Source of the DNA: Anaerolineae bacterium
Lineage (GTDB): Bacteria; Chloroflexota; Anaerolineae; Aggregatilineales; Phototrophicaceae
NCBI GenBank assembly: GCA_020849765.1
Contig: JADLAY010000017.1
Span: 1-44,905 of the forward strand
Direction: 5' to 3'
DNA: 44,905 bases
Shown: positions 31,758 to 41,300 of the stretch, in pieces
How the letters are laid out: the number at the start of each line of letters is the position of its first letter
Position numbering within the stretch: position 1 is the first letter of the stretch
Made by a program: the position numbers and the translations under genes
The notes under the pieces: generated by a model
Told to the model about the DNA's origin: nothing
The model's input: the letters and a program-made list of their open reading frames with translations, nothing else
The model's database searches: none

Positions 31758-32933
31758 TCAGTTTGTCGAGAAAAGAGCTGCAGGCGGCTGGAACACTTGC
31801 ACGATATCCGATTGTAGAAACAGATATTGCCCATCGAAACTCCATTGGGCAAATAGCGGTTCATAGACGATTGGATATCGTTCAAGCACCTGAAGCGTCG
31901 TGCTATCCACCATCCACAATTGCACGTCACCATCCCGAACATCGCTATGTGGAACACGATTCTCGGCAAATGAGATATAACGTCCGTCAGGAGTCCAGAC
32001 AACTGAAGACGAAACGATGTAGTTCACTGAACCAATGTCGATTGACTGCTGGCTCTCGAAATCTTCATCAACGATATCAAGTGTATAGGGCAAGCCAATG
32101 CCATTCGCCGGATCAAGAAAGGCCAAGAATCGGTCATTCAACGGGCTCCACACCAGAGAAGTTCCGATTGTTAACTCAAAACTTCCAGCCCGTTCTCCAA
32201 TGTCTGTACGCCAAATCCTGATTCCAGGTTCGCTGACGAAATGCTCTGAGCTAACAAAGGGATTGTCAATTGTCGCCAATAGGGAACTGTCATGATTGAA
32301 CACCATTCCGGATAGCGGATTTGATTGCTCAATCAATTGGAAAAGCCGCCTCTTGTCCCGAACACTCCAGACTTCAACTGCGCCGGTCTCCTCGTCAAAT
32401 ACAGCGAATAGATCCCCACTTGCAGTCCAGAGTGTGCTGCCAGGAGCTAATTCCACGACGGTATCTGTCCACGATGTGCTGTCCCAGATGTGCATTTGAT
32501 GTAGTCTGTCTGGGAACGCGATCAAGTCTCCTGCGTCTGACCACCATAAAGCACTGTCCTGAGCGGCGGCAAACTCCAGCACTTTTATAGGGTCATAATT
32601 CGAATTCAAGATGGTGATAGTTTTGCCGTCGGAGAGATAAGCAAACATATTCCCGTCGTGACTCCATGCAGGCTTGCCAACCCAACGAAACGATTCCGGC
32701 AACCGCTTCAACTCTCTCTGAGTCTCAACATTCACGATCCTGATCCTGCCGTTCTCTGTGACAACGGCAATCGTGTTCTCAACCGGATGCCAAAGACTTG
32801 AAGTGATAGGTTCTGTCTCACCCGTTATCTCAAAGACGACACGGAATGAACTGTCTGTGCTCAGTTTTGGGCCGAACGTGACTAGCCGCGTCGACAAGAA
32901 AATGACGATGGCTATCTTCACGGGCAGGCTCAT
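31758..32933 (-). CDS. WD40-repeat protein, probably a truncated TIR/STAND-type gene product
   Basis: 391 residues. A short hydrophobic start (KIAIVIFLSTRLVTFG) precedes several degenerate WD40-type blades: SLWHPVENTIAVVTENGRIRIVNVET, AWSHDGNMFAYLSDGKTITILN, SGMVFNHDSSLLATIDN, VVWTPDGRYISFAENR and QWSFDGQYLFLQSD. The gene is AT-richer than its neighbours. Its ATG overlaps (ATGA) the stop of a 20-codon reading frame whose sequence is the beginning of a TIR domain. This suggests the gene is the C-terminal part left after deletion of the TIR and NTPase regions. It may still be translated by coupling to the short frame. Confidence 0.7.
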   Translation of the reverse strand: MSLPVKIAIVIFLSTRLVTFGPKLSTDSSFRVVFEITGETEPITSSLWHPVENTIAVVTENGRIRIVNVETQRELKRLPESFRWVGKPAWSHDGNMFAYLSDGKTITILNSNYDPIKVLEFAAAQDSALWWSDAGDLIAFPDRLHQMHIWDSTSWTDTVVELAPGSTLWTASGDLFAVFDEETGAVEVWSVRDKRRLFQLIEQSNPLSGMVFNHDSSLLATIDNPFVSSEHFVSEPGIRIWRTDIGERAGSFELTIGTSLVWSPLNDRFLAFLDPANGIGLPYTLDIVDEDFESQQSIDIGSVNYIVSSSVVWTPDGRYISFAENRVPHSDVRDGDVQLWMVDSTTLQVLERYPIVYEPLFAQWSFDGQYLFLQSDIVQVFQPPAALFSTN

Positions 32934-32992
32934 TCGTCGTCATCATCACGGGCATACGAGAGGAAGCAGTCGTAGGTCGGCTGGTCGGGCAT
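32930..32992 (-). pseudogene. Remnant of a TIR-domain N-terminus
   Basis: A 20-residue frame from ATG at 32992 reads MPDQPTYDCFLSYARDDDD plus one further glutamate, then stops at 32930. The FLSYARDD stretch is the first strand and BB-loop entry of bacterial TIR domains. AGGGA lies about six bases upstream of the ATG, so the start looks genuine. Its TGA overlaps the WD40 ATG in the sequence ATGA. The remainder of a TIR domain does not follow in any frame that I can read. I interpret it as the surviving start of a TIR gene after internal deletion. Confidence 0.65.
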
Positions 32993-33255
32993 GGATCTTC
33001 CCTGCGTTGAGCTTATCAAGCTGCTAATGCTCAGTCTACATCATTGTCTGCCCGCCCGCACGCTCGGCGCGCGCGAAAAGCCATTTCTCGACCCACCCTT
33101 CTCATCATTGGCAACTTTGCATAAAATCGCCCCTTTCCGTATGGCGACATTCGCCATCTTGCAAATTCATAGCGTCTGTTAATATTCCGAAACTTTGCGT
33201 AGGGTATTGTTCCTATTTGTGAGGGTTTACACAAAACACCGCTGAGAGGAGTCCA

Positions 33256-35394
33256 ATGGAGTTTTTCATCGAGAATGCGTCATGGCTGGCGTTGATGGCG
33301 GCCCTGATCGGCCTGGCCTTTGCCGCATTTAGCGCAAACTGGATCTTGAAGCAAGACACCGGCACCGAGCGCATGCGCTACATCGCGAATGCGATCCAGC
33401 GCGGCGCGCAGGCGTTCCTGCGCCGTGAATATCGCTACGTCGCCATCGTCGTCGGTGGCGTGTTCATCCTGCTGCTCGTTCTGAGCGCCATCCCGCACAG
33501 CGGCATGAGCCCGTACACAGCCATCGCCTATCTGATCGGCGCGCTGGCGTCGGGCGCTGCGGGCTACATCGGCATGAGCATCGCCGTGCGCTCGAATCTG
33601 CGCACGACCGCGGCAGCGCAGAAGAGCCTCAACCAGGGGCTGCGCGTCGCCTTCGCCAGCGGCTCGGTCATGGGCCTGACGGTCGTCGGGCTGGCACTGC
33701 TTGGCATTTCAATCCTGTTCGTCGTCCTCAACAACCTGCTGCCCGACCCGGTCGAGGCGGCGGGCGCGCTGGTCGGCTTTGGCTTCGGCGGCACGACCAT
33801 CGCCATCTTCGCCCGTGTCGGCGGCGGCATCTTCACCAAGGCGGCGGATGTCGGCGCGGATCTCGTCGGCAAGACCGAGGCCGGCATCCCGGAAGATGAC
33901 CCGCGCAACCCGGCCGTGATCGCGGATAACGTCGGCGATAACGTCGGCGACGTCGCGGGCATGGGTTCGGATCTGTTCGAGAGCTACGCCGGGTCGATCA
34001 TCGCGGCGATCACGATCGCGGCGCTGGCGGGCGTCGGCGCGACCAATGCGCCGGAAGCGATTCGTAACGTGCTCGGCATCGGCATCGAGCATCTGCGCCA
34101 GGCGGAAGCCTTCCCGCTGCTGGTCGCCGCTGCTGGTGTGCTAATCGCCATCGCCAGCAGTTTCCTCGTCCGCACGCGCGAAGATGCCACGCAGGAGAAT
34201 CTGCTCGGCAGCCTGCGCCGCGGCGTCTACAGCGCCAGCGTGCTGGTCGCGCTGGCCGTGATCGTGCTCGGCCTGCTGCTCAACCTCGGCTGGGGCGTGA
34301 TCGTTGCCACGATCAGCGGCCTGGTCGCTGGCGTCCTGATCGGCTACATGACCGAGTACTACACGTCGGATACCTACAAGCCGACGCGCCAGATCGCCGA
34401 AAGCGCGGCGGGCGGCCCGGCCATCCTCGTCATCCAGGGGTTGGCGGTCGGCATGCAGAGCACGGTCGCGCCGGTGCTGATCGTCGTGCTGGCGACGCTG
34501 GTCGCCATGGGCACGTCGGGTCTGTATGGCGTGGCGATGGCCGCGGTCGGCATGCTGTCGACGCTCGGCATCACGCTGGCGACCGATGCTTACGGCCCGG
34601 TGGCGGATAACGCGGGCGGCATTGCGGAAATGGCCGGGTTGGAAGGCACGGTGCGTGACCGCACGGATGCGCTCGACAGCCTGGGCAATACGACCGCCGC
34701 GACCGGCAAGGGCTTCGCCATCGGCAGCGCGGTCATGACGGCGCTGGCGCTCGTCTCCGCCTTCGTCACCGCGACCGGTATGAATCCGCAGGTCAACATC
34801 CTCAGCCCGCAGCTTCCGACAGGGCTGCTGGTCGGCGCGATGCTGCCCTTCATCTTCAGCGCGCTGACGATGCTGGCGGTCGGGCGCGCGGCGCAGGCTG
34901 TCGTCGTCGAAGTGCGCCGCCAGTTCAAGGAGATCACCGGCCTGATGGAAGGCACCGCCGAGCCAGATTACGAGAGCTGCGTCGGCATCAGTACCGACGG
35001 CGCGCTCAAAGAGATGCTGCTGCCCGGCCTGATCGCCGTGGCGGTGCCGGTCGGCATCGCCCTGCTGACGCGCTTCGGGCGCGGCACGGCGCTGGAGAAC
35101 TTCATCGGCGTCGAAACGCTGGTCGGTCTGCTGCTCGGCTCGCTGCTGTCCGGCTTCATGCTGGCGGTGATGATGTCGAACGCGGGCGGTGCCTGGGACA
35201 ACGCCAAGAAGTACATCGAGCGCGGCCACCTGGGTGGCAAGAAGAGCGACGCGCACAAGGCGGCCGTCGTCGGCGATACCATCGGCGATCCGTTCAAGGA
35301 CACGTCGGGGCCGTCGTTGAACATCCTGCTCAAGCTGGTGGCCGTCGTCGCGCTCGTACTCGCGCCGCTGCTGGCTTTCACGCCCCCGGCGTAA
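33256..35394 (+). CDS. hppA: Membrane-bound pyrophosphatase (ion-pumping)
   Basis: 712 residues, about 16 membrane helices. It couples pyrophosphate hydrolysis to transport of H+ or Na+. The catalytic signature is complete: [47 protein letters not shown], and near the C-terminus [25 protein letters not shown]. The potassium-dependence region reads [17 protein letters not shown], with alanine where K+-independent enzymes carry lysine; this predicts a K+-dependent enzyme. Whether it pumps H+ or Na+ cannot be told safely. GAGAGGA lies five bases before ATG. A strong terminator follows. Confidence 0.95.
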   Translation: MEFFIENASWLALMAALIGLAFAAFSANWILKQDTGTERMRYIANAIQRGAQAFLRREYRYVAIVVGGVFILLLVLSAIPHSGMSPYTAIAYLIGALASGAAGYIGMSIAVRSNLRTTAAAQKSLNQGLRVAFASGSVMGLTVVGLALLGISILFVVLNNLLPDPVEAAGALVGFGFGGTTIAIFARVGGGIFTKAADVGADLVGKTEAGIPEDDPRNPAVIADNVGDNVGDVAGMGSDLFESYAGSIIAAITIAALAGVGATNAPEAIRNVLGIGIEHLRQAEAFPLLVAAAGVLIAIASSFLVRTREDATQENLLGSLRRGVYSASVLVALAVIVLGLLLNLGWGVIVATISGLVAGVLIGYMTEYYTSDTYKPTRQIAESAAGGPAILVIQGLAVGMQSTVAPVLIVVLATLVAMGTSGLYGVAMAAVGMLSTLGITLATDAYGPVADNAGGIAEMAGLEGTVRDRTDALDSLGNTTAATGKGFAIGSAVMTALALVSAFVTATGMNPQVNILSPQLPTGLLVGAMLPFIFSALTMLAVGRAAQAVVVEVRRQFKEITGLMEGTAEPDYESCVGISTDGALKEMLLPGLIAVAVPVGIALLTRFGRGTALENFIGVETLVGLLLGSLLSGFMLAVMMSNAGGAWDNAKKYIERGHLGGKKSDAHKAAVVGDTIGDPFKDTSGPSLNILLKLVAVVALVLAPLLAFTPPA

Positions 35395-35421
35395 GTCAAA
35401 ACTCAAACCACAGAGACGCAG

Positions 35422-35460
35422 AGGCCACAGAGGAACATTCCTCTGTGGCCTTTTTGTTTT
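35422..35460 (+). terminator. Rho-independent terminator of hppA
   Basis: A perfect 13-bp stem (AGGCCACAGAGGA, 35422-35434, with TCCTCTGTGGCCT, 35439-35451) with loop ACAT is followed by a T-rich tail (TTTTGTTTT). It begins 28 bases after the hppA stop. Confidence 0.93.
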
Positions 35461-35573
35461 GGATGCTCATGATGAGGCAAATGTCATTCGCTCGTGCTGC
35501 AGAGGTTTGCGGTCGGCGCCGCTTCTGCATGGTGATGGCTTCCAGCGGTGATGTATCTTCAATTATGCGTCGG

Positions 35574-35908
35574 TCATAGGTACTCGACGTGATTCTTCAT
35601 TTCGTCGGCAGTCATTGCGCCGCAGATCAGTTCTAGACCGCGCACCCAATCGCCATAGGTCGTCCGGTCGTGAAAACCAAAGATGATGCCCGCATGGTCG
35701 GCACCCGCCGCCGCAATGCGCAGAAAATCAGTGTCATAGGTGCATAAAACGCGCCCCATTTCGGAGGCGCGTCGTAAATGATTGATGTCGGTATCACCGA
35801 GCAGCCCCAAGTCGCGGACGGTAACGCATCAATGCCGCGCTGCTGCATCTGTTCGGCGACGTCTGCCTCCACACTCTCATCGATGTACAGGCGGATGCCG
35901 CTGTCCAA
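35574..35908 (-). pseudogene. DUF5615 PIN-like toxin, broken by a single-base frameshift
   Basis: The N-terminal part reads LDSGIRLYIDESVEADVAEQ, QRGIDA in one frame, with the acidic residues of the PIN-like active site (YIDES). The expected continuation, VTVRDLGLLGDTDINHLRRASEMGRVLCTYDTDFLRIA, lies in the next frame (ends 35574). Inserting one base near 35825 (GATGC-GTTACC) would restore a protein of about 110 residues, the usual DUF5615 length. A TTG at 35908 would be the start, inside the 3' end of the DUF433 gene. Either the toxin is inactivated or this is an assembly error. Confidence 0.8.
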
Positions 35909-36188
35909 GTCCTTCGTCCTTTGCCTTGCGCGCAAATTCCGCATCTTCTTCAAGCTGCGCGTCGATTTCGTCCTGGTGGGCGTAGTAGTAGGCCAGCGCC
36001 GCATGGGCTTGCGCGTGGTTGATCTGCGGGTAGTGCTTCACCAGATCGTCTACCGAATAGCCCTTATACAGATAGCCAGACGCGATGTCCTGCACGCGCA
36101 GGGTCGTCCCAGTGATGATGGGGCGCCCGCTCCGTATCTTCGGGTTGGATACGATCGTGTCGATTGAAAGTACCGTTACGTCACTCAT
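35877..36188 (-). CDS. DUF433 antitoxin
   Basis: 103 residues from ATG at 36188 (AAAGG upstream). The DUF433 core is VLSIDTIVSNPKIRSGRPIITGTTLRVQDIASGYLYKGYSVDDLVKHYPQINHAQAHAALAYYYAHQDEID. The family is a MerR/xre-like winged helix that partners DUF5615 toxins. The DUF5615 gene overlaps its 3' end, so the two form a normal TA layout, but the toxin is frameshifted. It is distinct in sequence from the orphan DUF433 protein at 2730. Confidence 0.88.
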   Translation of the reverse strand: MSDVTVLSIDTIVSNPKIRSGRPIITGTTLRVQDIASGYLYKGYSVDDLVKHYPQINHAQAHAALAYYYAHQDEIDAQLEEDAEFARKAKDEGLGQRHPPVHR

Positions 36189-36362
36189 CCGTGCAGCCTT
36201 TGCCACTCGCATCCTGCCAGATTTCAGGGAGAATGTGGTATCGCGTCCGTTCAATCATAGCATCATTTGACCACATAGGTTCCTCGTTTGCATTTCCCCC
36301 GCTTCTGCTGCACACTCTGCCGCCGTGATTCATCAAAGCAGCACAAAAACTCGGACATCCTC

Positions 36363-37574
36363 ATGACACAACCCTTCACCCTCGGTGTGAATTACTGGCC
36401 GCGCCGTAAGGCGATGTACTGGTGGCGTGATTTCGACGCCGGCGAGGTGCGCGACGAGTTCGCCATCATCCGCGACACCGGGCTGACGACCGTGCGCATC
36501 TTCCTGCTCTGGGATGACTGGCAGCCGACGCCGGACACCGTCTCGCGCGAATGCCTGGACCATCTCGAGAAGGTCTGTGATGCCGCCGCCGATCACGGCC
36601 TCGGACTCGACGTGACCTTCTTCACCGGCCACATGAGCGGCCCCAACTGGTCGCCGGGCTGGCTGCTCAACGGCCAGCCGCCGGAAGCCGGGGCGCGTCC
36701 GCTCGTCAGCGGCGGCAAGATCGTCAACTCCGGCTATCGCAACTATTTCGTGGATGAGATGGCGCTCTCGGCGCAGCGCCTGCTCTTGCAGACGGTCGTC
36801 GGCCGCTTCCACCAGCATCCGGGCATCTGGCTGTGGAACCTGGGCAACGAGCCGGATCTGTTCGCCATCGCGCCGGATCGCGCGACCGGGGCGAACTGGG
36901 TGCGCGACATGACGCGCACGATCCGCTCCATCGACGATCAGCACCCGGTGACCTGCGGCCTGCACGTCGCCAGCCTGGGGGATAGCAAGCCGCTGCGCGT
37001 GGACGACACGTTCGCCGAGGTCGACATCGCCGTCATGCACAGCTACCCGATGTACGTGCCGATCACCCGCCATCCGCTCGACCCGGACTTTGTGCCCTTC
37101 ACCTGCGCACTGACGTCGGCGCTCTGTGGCAAACCGACGCTGATGCAGGAGTTCGGCGGCTGCATGGCACATCCCGGCGCGCCATCGCAAACGTGGAAGT
37201 GGACGCTGATGGGCAACGAGCGCACGCAGTTCATGGCCTCCGAGGAAGACATGGCCGAGTTCCTGCGCCAATCGCTGCCACGGCTGGTCGAGGTCGGCGC
37301 CCTCGGCGCAATGGTCTGGTGCTTCGCCGATTACAGTTCGGAGCTGTGGACGAAGCCGCCGTGCGATCAGTTCTGGCACGAGCGCTTCTTCGGCCTTGTG
37401 CGCCCAGACGGCACGGTCAAGCCACACGCCGACGTGCTGCGCGCGTTCGCCGAGACGATGCCGACCGTCCAGCCCGCCAAACGCACCGTCGATCTCGGCG
37501 TCACGCCGGACGAATTCTACGAGGCGCCGATCACGCATGTCGTGCGCCTGTATCAGGATTGGATTAAGGAATAG
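36363..37574 (+). CDS. Glycoside hydrolase, GH5-like (cellulase/mannanase clan A)
   Basis: 403 residues from ATG at 36363. The TIM-barrel motifs are in order: FTLGVNYWPRRKAMYWWRDFD, DTGLTTVRIFLLWDDWQPTPD, then the acid/base E163 in WNLGNEPDLF, HSYPMYV, and the nucleophile E263 in LMQEFGG. WCFADYSSELWTKPP closes the barrel. No signal peptide is seen, so the substrate is probably an imported oligosaccharide or glycoconjugate. Clan GH-A membership is firm; family GH5 is likely but could be a neighbour such as GH2C or GH42-like. Its 3' end meets a bidirectional terminator. Confidence 0.85.
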   Translation: MTQPFTLGVNYWPRRKAMYWWRDFDAGEVRDEFAIIRDTGLTTVRIFLLWDDWQPTPDTVSRECLDHLEKVCDAAADHGLGLDVTFFTGHMSGPNWSPGWLLNGQPPEAGARPLVSGGKIVNSGYRNYFVDEMALSAQRLLLQTVVGRFHQHPGIWLWNLGNEPDLFAIAPDRATGANWVRDMTRTIRSIDDQHPVTCGLHVASLGDSKPLRVDDTFAEVDIAVMHSYPMYVPITRHPLDPDFVPFTCALTSALCGKPTLMQEFGGCMAHPGAPSQTWKWTLMGNERTQFMASEEDMAEFLRQSLPRLVEVGALGAMVWCFADYSSELWTKPPCDQFWHERFFGLVRPDGTVKPHADVLRAFAETMPTVQPAKRTVDLGVTPDEFYEAPITHVVRLYQDWIKE

Positions 37575-37599
37575 GCGCCACTCCCAGCGTACGCAAACA

Positions 37600-37627
37600 A
37601 AAAGAGACGGCGGTGGCCGTCTCTTTT
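37600..37627. terminator. Bidirectional terminator between GH5-like and DUF35 genes
   Basis: AAAAGAGACGG (37600-37610) pairs with CCGTCTCTTTT (37617-37627), an 11-bp stem with A residues on one side and T residues on the other. It serves the two convergent genes. Confidence 0.9.
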
Positions 37628-37652
37628 GATTTCTGTGTCGTTGGGTAACGAG

Positions 37653-37970
37653 CTACGCGTTCGCGCGCGGGAGCACCTTGCGGAACTTATAGCCATAGAC
37701 GATCATGCCGCGCTTGCCTTCTGTCGTCAGCTTACGCGTCACCATTTCGACGCGGTCGCCAATCGCCAGCGGCTGCTCGTCCAGATCGGTGATCTGCGCC
37801 GTGATCATCGGGCCTTCGTCGAGCTTGACCAGCGCCAGCACGTAGGGCGCCTGCTCTTCGAAACCTTCGGGCGCTTCCTGGACGACCGTGTAGCTGTAGA
37901 TTTCGCCCATGCCAGAGAAGGCGAAACGCTCAGCCCGCTGGCCAACCTCGCGGCTCAAGGACTCCGTCAT
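37653..37970 (-). CDS. DUF35 OB-fold protein (acyl-CoA-associated), C-terminal half
   Basis: 105 residues from ATG at 37970, with GAGG eight bases upstream; an ATG two codons before is closer to that site. The OB-fold is recognisable in GMGEIYSYTVVQEAPEGFEEQAPYVLALVKLDEGPMITAQITDLDEQPLAIGDRVEMVTRKL ... GMIVYGYKFRKVLP. In normal DUF35 proteins this domain follows an N-terminal zinc ribbon in one chain of about 140 residues and binds acyl-CoA next to thiolases. Here the N-terminal part is a separate gene nine bases upstream, and no thiolase is in the window. Confidence 0.85.
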   Translation of the reverse strand: MTESLSREVGQRAERFAFSGMGEIYSYTVVQEAPEGFEEQAPYVLALVKLDEGPMITAQITDLDEQPLAIGDRVEMVTRKLTTEGKRGMIVYGYKFRKVLPRANA

Positions 37971-37985
37971 TGGCATGGCCTCGCT

Positions 37986-38159
37986 TTAGCGTGTGGGGAT
38001 CGGCTGCGCGACTGCCTGGGGAGATCTCATCTCGCGCTTGTTCGGCTCGTCGTGCGAGGGTGCCGGGCGCGTCTGCAGGCTGATTTCGCCATTTTCATAA
38101 CGCAGCCCTTCGAGACGATAGCGCTGCGGTTTTATACGCCAGTGACGTGAGATTTGCAT
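37986..38159 (-). CDS. Short protein equivalent to the DUF35 N-terminus, lacking zinc-ribbon cysteines
   Basis: 57 residues from ATG at 38159. The opening MQISRHWRIKPQRYRLEGLRYENGEISLQ is the helix that normally starts DUF35 proteins (ISRHWRxxxQRYRLxG). The zinc ribbon that should follow is replaced by a Pro/charged tail with no cysteine. The stop is at 37986 and the OB-fold gene starts shortly after, so they are clearly one transcript. This gene was probably split from the OB-fold and lost its metal site. AAAGG lies about ten bases before the start. Confidence 0.75.
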   Translation of the reverse strand: MQISRHWRIKPQRYRLEGLRYENGEISLQTRPAPSHDEPNKREMRSPQAVAQPIPTR

Positions 38160-38234
38160 TGTGTTTCAACCTTTCATCGAACGGGTGATTGTGCATTGCC
38201 GCACAAACATAGTTCGAATTCTAGGGGAAACACG

Positions 38235-38282
38235 CTATCAAAACCTATCATGAGAGGTTGTGATAGCTATCACAACCTCTCA
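38235..38282. promoter_or_regulatory. Three contiguous 16-bp units, direct-inverted-direct
   Basis: Unit 1 (38235-38250) is CTATCAAAACCTATCA. Unit 2 (38251-38266) is the reverse complement of CTATCACAACCTCTCA. Unit 3 (38267-38282) is CTATCACAACCTCTCA. Units 2 and 3 form a perfect 32-base palindrome; unit 1 differs at two positions. It lies about 75 bases upstream of the DUF35-type genes and 116 bases after the TIR gene stop. There is no T-run, so an operator is more likely than a terminator. Confidence 0.7.
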
Positions 38283-38397
38283 GATTACGGCTACAACGAT
38301 GCATTCTTAATGATTCTCTAAAGCCAGAGGGGTCAATTGGGGCTTGCGCCCTCAAGCTTTCGATTTGTATTGCGACCCTGACCTAAACCTCGATGCA

Positions 38398-41300
38398 TCA
38401 AGACTCGTCCGGGTCAACGAAGATGATCCGTCCGAACAACGTTGGGTCTTGCCATGAGTTGTCGGTCGTATCCAGTGATGACCAGATCAGCTTCACGTTC
38501 CTATCGCCCCCTGCAGAACCGTTGTAATGCGCCTGGAAGCCGATTTCGCTGCCGGGTGCCGGTTCGTAATCTCCGAAGGGATAGCGCGCTTCAAAGCCCC
38601 AGCCGTCGTCGGTGTGGAAGGTGAAGGCTTCCACGGGGACCAGAGCAAGCGGAACACCGTTCACGGTTTCAGGCACCGCTACCGGATCGTCCAGATACAG
38701 AGCATTGATGTTGATCTGGTAGATGCCATCAATGTAGGTGTCGATGATGAAGTTGCCGGTCGTGTTGACATAGAATTCGAACGAGTCTTCATTCCAGTAA
38801 TCACGGCCATGCTCGCCCGTCACGATCGTCTTGTCAGGCGTTGTGGCAGCGACGTATAGAAAGTCGTTGTCGGCAGCGAGGGCGAAGCGGAATGATCCAT
38901 TCTCCTCAGGATCACTCGAGAGATCGATGCCCGTCTCAACTGTTACGAACGACTCATCCGACCAGTCGCTCAGGTCGCCATCGACGACGATGTTCGCGCC
39001 GATCGGAATTCTAAGGATGTCACTCTCCAGAAGCGCCGGGCCAGCATAGGGCGTTGGCAAGGGTATCTGCGTCCAGACAGGCAGCGCGACATCGGCGAGT
39101 GGTGTCGTCGTCGGCAACAAAGCGATCGTATCCGCACTCAATTGCGGACAGGTCGACTGGGTGTCGTTCAGCTCGTACCGATCGCGCTCCAGGGTCGTAA
39201 AATCGCGCTGGATCATGGTGCAAGCATAAGCAATGAAGTCCGCCACATCGACATCATGGATCTGGATGGTGAAGTCTTTACTGCCGGAGATGATCTGTTT
39301 GCCATCGCGCGTGAAGGTGACGACCTCGACCGATTCGAGATGGCCATGCAGCGCACGCAGCAGGCGCTGGCTGGCAATATCCCAGATCCGCACCGTGTTG
39401 TCTTTGCTGCCAGTGACGAGCAGCCGGCCATCCGGCGAGATATCCAGGCTCAGTACGCTGTTGGTATGCCCGGAGAAAGTACCTTCAACCTCGTGGCTCT
39501 CAAGGTTGTAGAGATGAACAACGAAGTCTCCGGTCGCGATGATGACCTTGTTCTCGTCGTTGGGTAGAAACTTTGCCACATAGGCCGGAACGCCGAATTC
39601 AAAGGTCGCGATGGTCGCTCCGGTCTCCACATTCCACAGGCGAACCGACTGGTCATCGCTGGCGGAGAGCATCCGTGTGCCATCGTGATTGAAGACAATG
39701 GAATTCACAGTGCCCGTGTGGCCCTCCAGACTACCCACCTGGGCCAGACTGGCCGCGTCCCAGATCTTGATCGCGGGGTCCGCGCCACCGGTGAAGAAGC
39801 GTGACCCGTCCGGGGTGTAGGCGGCGGACAAGACGGACCCATCTCCATGACTGACCATTGCGACGGCCGTGCCGTTGGCGACGTCCCATACCCGCACCGT
39901 GCCGTCATCACTGGTGGAGACAATGCGCTGGCCGTCGGGCGAGAAGGTGACCGTCGTGATCGAGTCCTCGTGTCCGCCGAAGGCGCGGAGCACCTGCCCG
40001 GTCGCGAGATCAATCACGTTGACCACGTGATCATTACCGCCGGATACCAGGGTCTTGCCATCCCGTGACACTTCCAGCGTGTAGACCTGATCCGTGTGCG
40101 CCTGAATCAGACGAGGCGTAACACCGCCGACCAGATTCCATTCACGCAGCGTTCCATCGATGCTGCCGCTGACGACCGTATGTTCATCCTCGAACGCGAC
40201 CAGGAACACGTTATCCCGGTGCCCGCGCAGGACAGTCAGGGTCTCGCCCGTGGCTGTATTCCAGATGCGCACCGTCCGATCCACACTGCCGGTGATCAGA
40301 CGGCGGCCGTCCGGCGAGAAGTTGACCGACGACACGATCCCATCATGCCCGTACAACGACCGGATGACATCGCCCGTTGCCACATCCCACAGTTTGACGG
40401 AATAGTCCGAACTGCCGGTGAGCAATTCTGAGGAATCGGGCGAAAAGGCAACCGCGAATACCGTCGCATTGTGCCCCGTGAATGATCGGAGGAAATCACC
40501 GGTCGCCAAATCATAAAGCCGAGCCGTATGATCGGCACTGCCCGTGACCAGGTAACGCCCATCCGGAGAAAAGGCAGCGTCGTACACGTCGTCGGAATGC
40601 CCCGAAAAGATCTGGAGAACTTCGCCCGTCTCCAGATCCCACAAACGCGCCTGCGCTTCACCGCCGGCCGTCAATGCGCGACGGTCATCATTTGAGAAGA
40701 CCACAGTGCATACGTCGCTTGCGCTTCCCTCCAGCACGCGTAAGAGTTCGCCGGTCTGCGCATCCCAGAGCCGCGCGGTCCGGTCAAAACTGCCAGTGAG
40801 AATTCGCTGACCGTCATGCGAAAAAGCGACGGCGCACACGACATCCTCGTGGCGTTCCAACACATGGGCTTCTGTCCAGGAAGCGACATCGCGTATCCGC
40901 GTTACACCATCGCGCCCTGCCAGCGCCACCAGGCTACGATCTGGCGACAGCGCGAGCGTCCACACGCCGCTAATGTCCCCGCCGATGACGACGCCGCGGT
41001 TCATCATGAGCAGCGAACGCACCAGCGTGTCATCGGATTGCGGGGTATCGAAATCACGCAGCGCGCGCACACTGAATAGCCCAGCAAGCTGCGCGTCACC
41101 TTCATCCTGCAGGATGCCATTGGCGATGCTTGACAGGCGCAGCGATTCAGCCCGTGCGCTTTCCTGAGCCACGAAGCCTGCCACCTGGGTTGCTTGTATC
41201 TGGATGTCCCCCAGCGACGTCGCCGTAAATCCGAGGATGACCAAAGCCACGAGGCTGACAAGCGCAAGCAGAATGGCCACGCGACCGAAATTCGAAGCGC

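Noticed and set aside
34141..35406. 421-codon minus-strand open frame
   Set aside because: It is antisense to hppA; His/Asp/Arg-rich shadow.
38210..38222. GTTCGAATTC resembling a tRNA T-loop
   Set aside because: No acceptor, D or anticodon arms can be drawn around it.
39200..40990. Internal DNA repeats in the giant gene taken as a separate repeat element
   Set aside because: They encode the WD40 blades of a single reading frame and are protein repeats.
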